Of a DNA stretch of 22,370 bases, positions 18,346 through 22,370 are shown in pieces; within the stretch, counting starts at the first letter, position 1; every line of letters begins with the position of its first letter. The position numbers were made by a program, and so were the translations under genes. The notes beneath the pieces are model-generated. The model saw only the letters and a program-made list of their open reading frames with translations. It was not told the origin of the DNA and made no database searches. Origin of the DNA: Desulfobacteraceae bacterium (GTDB lineage Bacteria; Desulfobacterota; Desulfobulbia; Desulfobulbales; Desulfobulbaceae); assembly GCA_022837185.1 (NCBI GenBank), contig JALHJD010000014.1:2152-24521 (forward strand). Reading direction: 5' to 3'.

Positions 18346-19464
18346 TGAAATATATTCCTTGATCAGCGATGCCGCCGCGGCACATTCGAGACCGAAAGGC
18401 AGGTAGCCGGCATAGCCCGGCAGGGGCATGGCGAAAATCTGGAAGCGTTGGACATAGGGGATGCTGTACTGCCATTGCGCCAGGCTTTTCCAGTTCCACA
18501 TTTCCCAGAGAAATCCGCACAGCAGGGCGGCCAGGGCGGGCAGAACGACGCGCCGCCAATTTCCTTTGCGCACTCCGTCCAACACGGTCGGACGGCCCGT
18601 GACAAGCTGGAATCCGACAAGAATCAGCAGGGGTGCAATCCAGACCAGGGGAAAAAGAACATCGGGTAAAACAGCAAGCAGGGCCAGGGAAAACACCGCC
18701 ACCCCCAGGAGGAGCAGACCGGTGCATTTTCCCTGCGGGAGGGGGACGGGGCGCCAGTGCCGGAACGGCTCCGTCAGCCTGGGAAACGTCCCCAGGAACT
18801 CTTCAGCCGAAACAACCGCCGGCAGGACCGTTGAAAAACAGGCCGAGGCGTGGACAACATATTCGACGGCGGATATATTCCCGCCCGCCAGATAATACCA
18901 GTTCTGGACAAAACGGTTCAGATATTCAAAATACCACCAGAAGACCGCGCTGGCCGGGAACAGCGCCAGGAAAAAACGGGGCCGGGAGCAAAGGAGGCAG
19001 GTCCCCTTCCGCCTGCGGGAGAGACCGTTGAGAACAAGGATACAGCCGAGCCAGAGGGGGAAGAAGGTATAGCGCTGCAGAGGCTCGAAAAAGACGAAAC
19101 GGTTCCAGGCCAGGACCCAGAAAAGCCCAACCATTCCTGCTCCCAGCCAGCCCCACCACGGGAAGGGGCCGCCCCTTGCGCCGGCCTGCCCTGCCTCCCC
19201 GTCACAGGTGAGGAACCGGCGGAGGAAAGGAAAGCAGACCCCGGCGACAAAGCCGATGAGCAGCAGAAAGACCGGCCAGCTGAAAGGGGCATGAACGACA
19301 TATCTGGTCGTCGGCGGAAATTCCATGTACTGACCGAGAGGCCCGCCACGGTAGAGGATACCGGCCAGCGGCGTCAGGCAAAGCAGTGCGGCGATCAGGC
19401 CGAAGTGCAGCGGCGGGAGCCTGCCGGTCCGGACCTGACCCGATGGGCTGTGGTTGTCAGTCAT
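18331..19464 (-). CDS. Polytopic inner-membrane protein of unknown function
   Basis: 377 residues with about eight to ten hydrophobic segments (about 20-38, 61-80, 103-121, 132-148, 163-180, 198-220, 248-266, 268-288, 307-323, 350-369). Aromatic residues are dense, and a conserved-looking C-terminal stretch has WEMWNW (320-325) followed by YSIPYV and MPLPGYAGYLPFGLE. No catalytic signature is evident, and I do not recognise a family. It ends 61 bp before fbp and reads the same way, so it may head an fbp transcript. Its last residues (SGNGQ) are encoded by the low-complexity run there. Confidence 0.8.
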   Translation of the reverse strand: MTDNHSPSGQVRTGRLPPLHFGLIAALLCLTPLAGILYRGGPLGQYMEFPPTTRYVVHAPFSWPVFLLLIGFVAGVCFPFLRRFLTCDGEAGQAGARGGPFPWWGWLGAGMVGLFWVLAWNRFVFFEPLQRYTFFPLWLGCILVLNGLSRRRKGTCLLCSRPRFFLALFPASAVFWWYFEYLNRFVQNWYYLAGGNISAVEYVVHASACFSTVLPAVVSAEEFLGTFPRLTEPFRHWRPVPLPQGKCTGLLLLGVAVFSLALLAVLPDVLFPLVWIAPLLILVGFQLVTGRPTVLDGVRKGNWRRVVLPALAALLCGFLWEMWNWKSLAQWQYSIPYVQRFQIFAMPLPGYAGYLPFGLECAAAASLIKEYISGNGQ

Positions 19465-19479
19465 CGGTCTTCCGTTTTC

Positions 19480-19507
19480 AGCAGTTCAGGTGTTTAGCCC
19501 GAAGGCT
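19480..19507 (+). repeat. Dispersed repeat copy C
   Basis: Begins AGCAGTTCAGGTGTTT and ends with the hairpin AGCCCGAAGGCT. It is in the same orientation as copies A and B, 5.5 kb to the left. Confidence 0.8.
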
Positions 19508-19556
19508 ATGAGCAGAATCTGTTTTCTGTTCCGGCTTCCGGTACGGCCAGTACGGG

Positions 19557-19580
19557 AAATATCTCATCGAAATCGAAATC
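19557..19580 (-). repeat. 24-bp dispersed repeat, arm 2
   Basis: On the plus strand it reads AAATATCTCATC followed by GAAATCGAAATC, the exact reverse complement of 13706-13729. The two arms bracket the 1042-residue, fbp and 377-residue genes. Confidence 0.9.
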
Positions 19581-19692
19581 ATCCTCAGCTTTTTCGGCTT
19601 TTAGTCAGTTAGGTTCTTCAAGCTCCAAGCCGGCTGCTTCTCCTGTTCTCTGTCACCTGTCCTCCGGCTTCTGCCTTGCACGTGCGCCCCGC

Positions 19693-21150
19693 CTATTTCC
19701 TGACCCAGGAGGCCAGCGGCTCGGAATCGAATATGCAGCTGGTTATCGGCCGCCACTGGCAGATGCCGCTGATCTCCACCCCCTGTTGAATAATGGAGAC
19801 CGGCCGGTCCTCCGAAACCACGACCCCGATGACGCCGTCCCGTTCCGCCGTGAAGCGCAGGGCGGAGTTGTACCTCGCCCCGCGGGCCCGGTCCTCCCCG
19901 GGAATGGCCCGGCCGTCCAGCAGGCAGGCGAAGCCGTAGAGGCTGCAGTCCACGCCGATATGCAGGGCCCCGTCCAGCCTGCTCAGCGATTTGGCCAGTT
20001 CCAGGTGATCTTCCTGCGTCAGGTCAAGGTAGCGCGTCAGCTTTTGCCCGGAAATGTTCACCGGCACCCGGTTCAGGTCGATGATCAGGGTGCAGCCGTG
20101 CTCCATTTTCTGGGCATAATGGACCAGGCTGGTGGCAACTTTGAAAATCCTGCTGCGCACCGAATGGGACAGTGGGCAGTCCAGCAGGGCTTCTTCCAGT
20201 TCCACCAGCTTGGCCCGATAGGTTGTCGAATGGAAGCTGCCCTCCGAAAAACTGCAGATGCGCTGGCCGTTGATCTTCAGGAAACCGTGCCGGCCGCGGA
20301 ATTCGGCGGCCAGAAAAAACTCCGGCAGCGGTTCCCGGACGATGCCGAGAATGGCCTTGCCGTCGGTGACCAGCTTGTATTCCGTCCGCTCGACGGTCAA
20401 CAGCAGCTTGCGGACATGCTTGAAATTGTTGAGTTGCGGCCGCTCCTCCTCCTGGAACTGGATGAGAAAAAAAATGTCGCCCAGGTACTTGGGGTCGATG
20501 ATAACCAGCTCTCCCCGGGGCCAGTTGCCCTCCTCCCTCGTTTTGGAAATCCCCAGCACCGCGTCGAGAACAGGATAAATGCGGACCTGGGAGTCCCAGC
20601 CCAGATACCGATTCATCTCGTCGACGATGTGATCGCGCACCGCGTGGGTGGCGTACTCCCGGAGAAAATTGCCTGAAATGCCGGTGTACAGGGTCTCCCC
20701 TTTGGCGATGTCATGGGAAAAGCGCCAGGCCGCATGTTCCAGCCAGCGCTTGGTCGGACTCGCCGAGCACAAATCGGGATGATGTTCGGTGAACCAGCGC
20801 TGGTAGTAGACCGGCGCAGAATAGCCGCCGTAGGAAATGAGCCCGGACAACTCAAGGTCCTGCTCGGACTGGACATACCGGGAATCGGCCTGCTCTCCTG
20901 CCGAGGCGAACTTCCGCCGCCACGCGTCGCTGTCCAGGTACTGCTTGCTGAACCGGGGGCCGTGGCCCTGCAGCAGGTTCTGAGGGTCGCAAACCAGCAG
21001 TTGTCCGTCGGGGCGCAGACAGTAAATGACCGCGACCCGGCTGGTTCCGGAAAAATGCGACAGCCCGTCGCGGAGGCCGTCCAGCGTGTCGCTGAGGCAT
21101 CTGTTGACAAACCATTCCTGCTTGCTTCTGCTCATTCGTCCGCCAGTCAA
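19693..21150 (-). CDS. DisA_N (diadenylate cyclase-fold) domain protein
   Basis: 485 residues. The C-terminal part (about 335-460) follows the DisA_N order: HGCTLIID (351-358), the DGA motif in LDGALHIG (393-395), LYGFACLLDG, then RGARYNSALRF (423-433) and IGVVVSEDRPVSII. Canonical cyclases that join two ATP into c-di-AMP have GTRHR; here it is GARYN, so activity is uncertain. The N-terminal about 330 residues match no domain I know and may be a sensor. The protein has no signal peptide or membrane span, so it is probably cytoplasmic. The TTG at 21150 has GGAGGAGG 7 bases upstream; the ATG at 21135, five codons in, has a weaker site and is the alternative. It lies 55 bp after the DUF3175 gene. 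Confidence 0.85.
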   Translation of the reverse strand: MTGGRMSRSKQEWFVNRCLSDTLDGLRDGLSHFSGTSRVAVIYCLRPDGQLLVCDPQNLLQGHGPRFSKQYLDSDAWRRKFASAGEQADSRYVQSEQDLELSGLISYGGYSAPVYYQRWFTEHHPDLCSASPTKRWLEHAAWRFSHDIAKGETLYTGISGNFLREYATHAVRDHIVDEMNRYLGWDSQVRIYPVLDAVLGISKTREEGNWPRGELVIIDPKYLGDIFFLIQFQEEERPQLNNFKHVRKLLLTVERTEYKLVTDGKAILGIVREPLPEFFLAAEFRGRHGFLKINGQRICSFSEGSFHSTTYRAKLVELEEALLDCPLSHSVRSRIFKVATSLVHYAQKMEHGCTLIIDLNRVPVNISGQKLTRYLDLTQEDHLELAKSLSRLDGALHIGVDCSLYGFACLLDGRAIPGEDRARGARYNSALRFTAERDGVIGVVVSEDRPVSIIQQGVEISGICQWRPITSCIFDSEPLASWVRK

Positions 21151-21205
21151 CCTTCAACCTCCTCCATTCCCGGTACGGCAGCCGGACAGCGTCGGGGACC
21201 GCTTC

Positions 21206-21505
21206 TCACCCCTGCCGGCCGTACAGTTTACGCAGCTCAATCTTGGCCTGTTCCAGGATGCGCTTCCGGTCAGGATCGAGCTTGGCCCCCGCCCGGTTGA
21301 TATAGAACACCAGCATGGACATGGCGGAACGAAACGGCGGCGATTTGCGGCGGACGCTGGAATCGGCCGATTTCTTCAGCGACCGGGCGATGCGGGCCGG
21401 ATCCTTCCACGTAAAAACGCCCTCTTCGAGGTCAAGGGCGTTGCTTTCCCGCGTAACCTGCGCGGACCAGTCGGCGGGAGGGGATTGCGCCGTTTTCCGG
21501 GTCAC
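21206..21505 (-). CDS. DUF3175 protein
   Basis: 99 residues matching DUF3175 over nearly its whole length: WSAQVTRESNALDLEEGVFT, DPARIARSLKKSA, then SAMSMLVFYINRAG and LEQAKIELRKLYGR. The function of the family is unknown. It is small, basic and soluble. The start is GTG with AAGGAGG only about 2-3 bases upstream, which is short, but no better start keeps the domain whole. It sits between the cupin gene (63 bp) and the DisA_N gene (55 bp), all reading left. Confidence 0.85.
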   Translation of the reverse strand: MTRKTAQSPPADWSAQVTRESNALDLEEGVFTWKDPARIARSLKKSADSSVRRKSPPFRSAMSMLVFYINRAGAKLDPDRKRILEQAKIELRKLYGRQG

Positions 21506-21568
21506 CGCCGCCTCCTTCCCGCTGTTCTGAGCATCCCCATTTGCCGGCCAGTGGTCCCTGCCGGCGCC

Positions 21569-21913
21569 CTACCCCAGCGGCGGCGTCCGGTGGACAAAAA
21601 GCCGCAACGGTTCGGTTCCGGTATTGCGGGTGCCGTGCTCTCCCTGGGGCGGAACGAAAAGATAATCACCGGGCTCGACGGGCTGCCATTTCCCGTTGAC
21701 GTAGGTCTCGCCTTTTCCCTGGACGACAAAAATGGAATCGGCGTTCTCTTCGTGGGTATGGATGGGCGTATCGCTGCCGGGAGCGATCTCGATCAGAAAC
21801 ACATCGGCCTGCCCGCTTCCGGGGTTGGTGATGAATATTGCGGTCCTGACATTGTCGAACACGGGATGCTTGGTGAAAATCATTTCCCGGTGGGGGAAAA
21901 ATTTCGTCTCCAT
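21569..21913 (-). CDS. Small cupin-domain protein
   Basis: 114 residues, a single cupin barrel. Cupin motif 1 is IHTHEENADSIFVVQGKGE, with H52 and H54; the position normally held by the metal-binding glutamate appears to be S60. Motif 2 is PGDYLFVPPQGEHGTRN, with H93. It may bind a metal with three histidines; the ligand is unknown. The start METKFF is chosen because AAGGAGG lies 6 bases before it; the frame extends 26 codons upstream without similarity. It is 44 bp after the stop of the oxidoreductase remnant. Confidence 0.85.
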   Translation of the reverse strand: METKFFPHREMIFTKHPVFDNVRTAIFITNPGSGQADVFLIEIAPGSDTPIHTHEENADSIFVVQGKGETYVNGKWQPVEPGDYLFVPPQGEHGTRNTGTEPLRLFVHRTPPLG

Positions 21914-21957
21914 GGCCGTCCTCCTTGCTGGTGGTTTATTCGGGGGCCGCCCGGATA

Positions 21958-22212
21958 TCATGACAGGCAGTCGGGCGGCATGCTGTCGCACAGCAGCAGG
22001 TCGATTTCACTCACTTTTTTGTCGACCTGTTTCGCCGCGGCGCGGACAGCGGTGCGCAGCCCCTCTTCGATGACCGGATGATAGTAGGGCAGCGTGAGCA
22101 GGGAAAAAACCGTCATGTTCTGCTGAATCGCCATGGCCAGCAGGTGGCCGAGGTGCTCCCCGGCCGGAGCCGCCATCTCCGCCCCGCCGGCGGCGAAACC
22201 GCCCGCCCCCAT
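21958..22212 (-). pseudogene. C-terminal remnant of a pyridine-nucleotide disulfide oxidoreductase
   Basis: The frame encodes about 80 residues typical of the dimerisation domain of dihydrolipoyl dehydrogenase/mercuric reductase-like enzymes: [20 protein letters not shown], then [20 protein letters not shown]. The conserved residues upstream (FAD and NAD domains) are missing: beyond about 22210 the frame reads an unrelated serine- and arginine-rich sequence. The tail after AAKQ ([20 protein letters not shown]) is unlike the family. Either the gene is broken here or the sequence is joined to another fragment. Confidence 0.65.
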
Positions 22213-22370
22213 TGATCCCGAGCAACTCACCCGATTCCGCGCCTCGCGTCCGCTCTCCGCCGAGGAAGAACGCCGAATCCGCGAGGAGGCCAATCGCCTG
22301 TATCGCGATCAGGTGATCAAACGCAACCGACGCTATGTGCTTCGACGCGAACCGGAATACTGCAACATCT
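22211..22370 (+). CDS. Possible partial reading frame of unknown product
   Basis: An uninterrupted frame of 53 codons runs to the right edge: [20 protein letters not shown], then rich in R and E, ending REPEYCNI. It has no start codon and may begin upstream of the join at about 22210. Codon use (frequent CGC and CGA) differs from the rest of the window. I do not recognise the protein. Confidence 0.35.
   Translation, partial: MDPEQLTRFRASRPLSAEEERRIREEANRLYRDQVIKRNRRYVLRREPEYCNI

Larger units (their letters stand above)
19465..19692. repeat. Gene-free repeat region
   Basis: It holds repeat copy C (19480-19507) and arm 2 of the 24-bp repeat (19557-19580). The rest (about 19600-19690) is pyrimidine-rich, with CTGTTCTCTGTCACCTGTCC. 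No ribosome site or plausible small gene is seen. Confidence 0.7.

Noticed and set aside
21958..22293. Complete 111-residue minus-strand gene starting at 22293
   Set aside because: Only residues from about 29 onward resemble a protein family; the first 28 are antisense to another frame and low in complexity, so I treat it as a truncated remnant.

Overview
The window is a gene-dense, GC-rich (roughly 60% by eye) bacterial chromosome segment without rRNA, tRNA, CRISPR or recognisable transposase genes. The mix of genes (SDR-type threonine dehydrogenase, LonA plus a second Lon-family protease, an unusual DHH phosphoesterase, an AhpF-like reductase, a DUF504 protein, class I FBPase and a DisA_N protein) suggests a deltaproteobacterium in the broad sense (Desulfobacterota, perhaps Desulfobulbales-like). 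That is a judgement from gene content, not a computed placement.

Layout. 1-3455 is a leftward operon: lon, then an SDR L-threonine 3-dehydrogenase, then the first 35 codons of a probable glycine C-acetyltransferase. Divergent from it, 3775-12224 runs rightward: a DHH/DHHA1 phosphoesterase; a two-gene PA2779/PA2778-type unit with its own consensus promoter and an upstream 20-bp palindrome; a Lon-family protease of the LonB/YcbZ kind; a zinc-free quinone oxidoreductase-like enzyme; an AhpF-like flavoprotein; and a DUF504 protein whose TTG start overlaps the preceding stop. A small leftward zinc-ribbon protein (12292-12576) and a rightward secreted dienelactone hydrolase (12856-13611) follow, divergent from each other.

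13612-14109 has no gene but is full of repeats and hairpins. It and a second repeat locus (19465-19692) bracket a leftward three-gene block: a polytopic membrane protein, FBPase, and a 1042-residue membrane protein whose GTG start overlaps the FBPase stop and which carries a possible degenerate PHP-like segment. Beyond that, also leftward, lie a cupin, a DUF3175 protein and a DisA_N (diadenylate cyclase-fold) protein with a long unassigned N-terminal half.

The right edge is odd. The C-terminal tail of a pyridine-nucleotide disulfide oxidoreductase stops abruptly near 22210, and an unrelated-looking open frame begins on the other strand, which suggests a rearrangement or an assembly join.

The strongest leads are the FBPase-coupled giant membrane protein, the variant DisA_N protein, and the inverted and direct dispersed repeats that flank the FBPase block.
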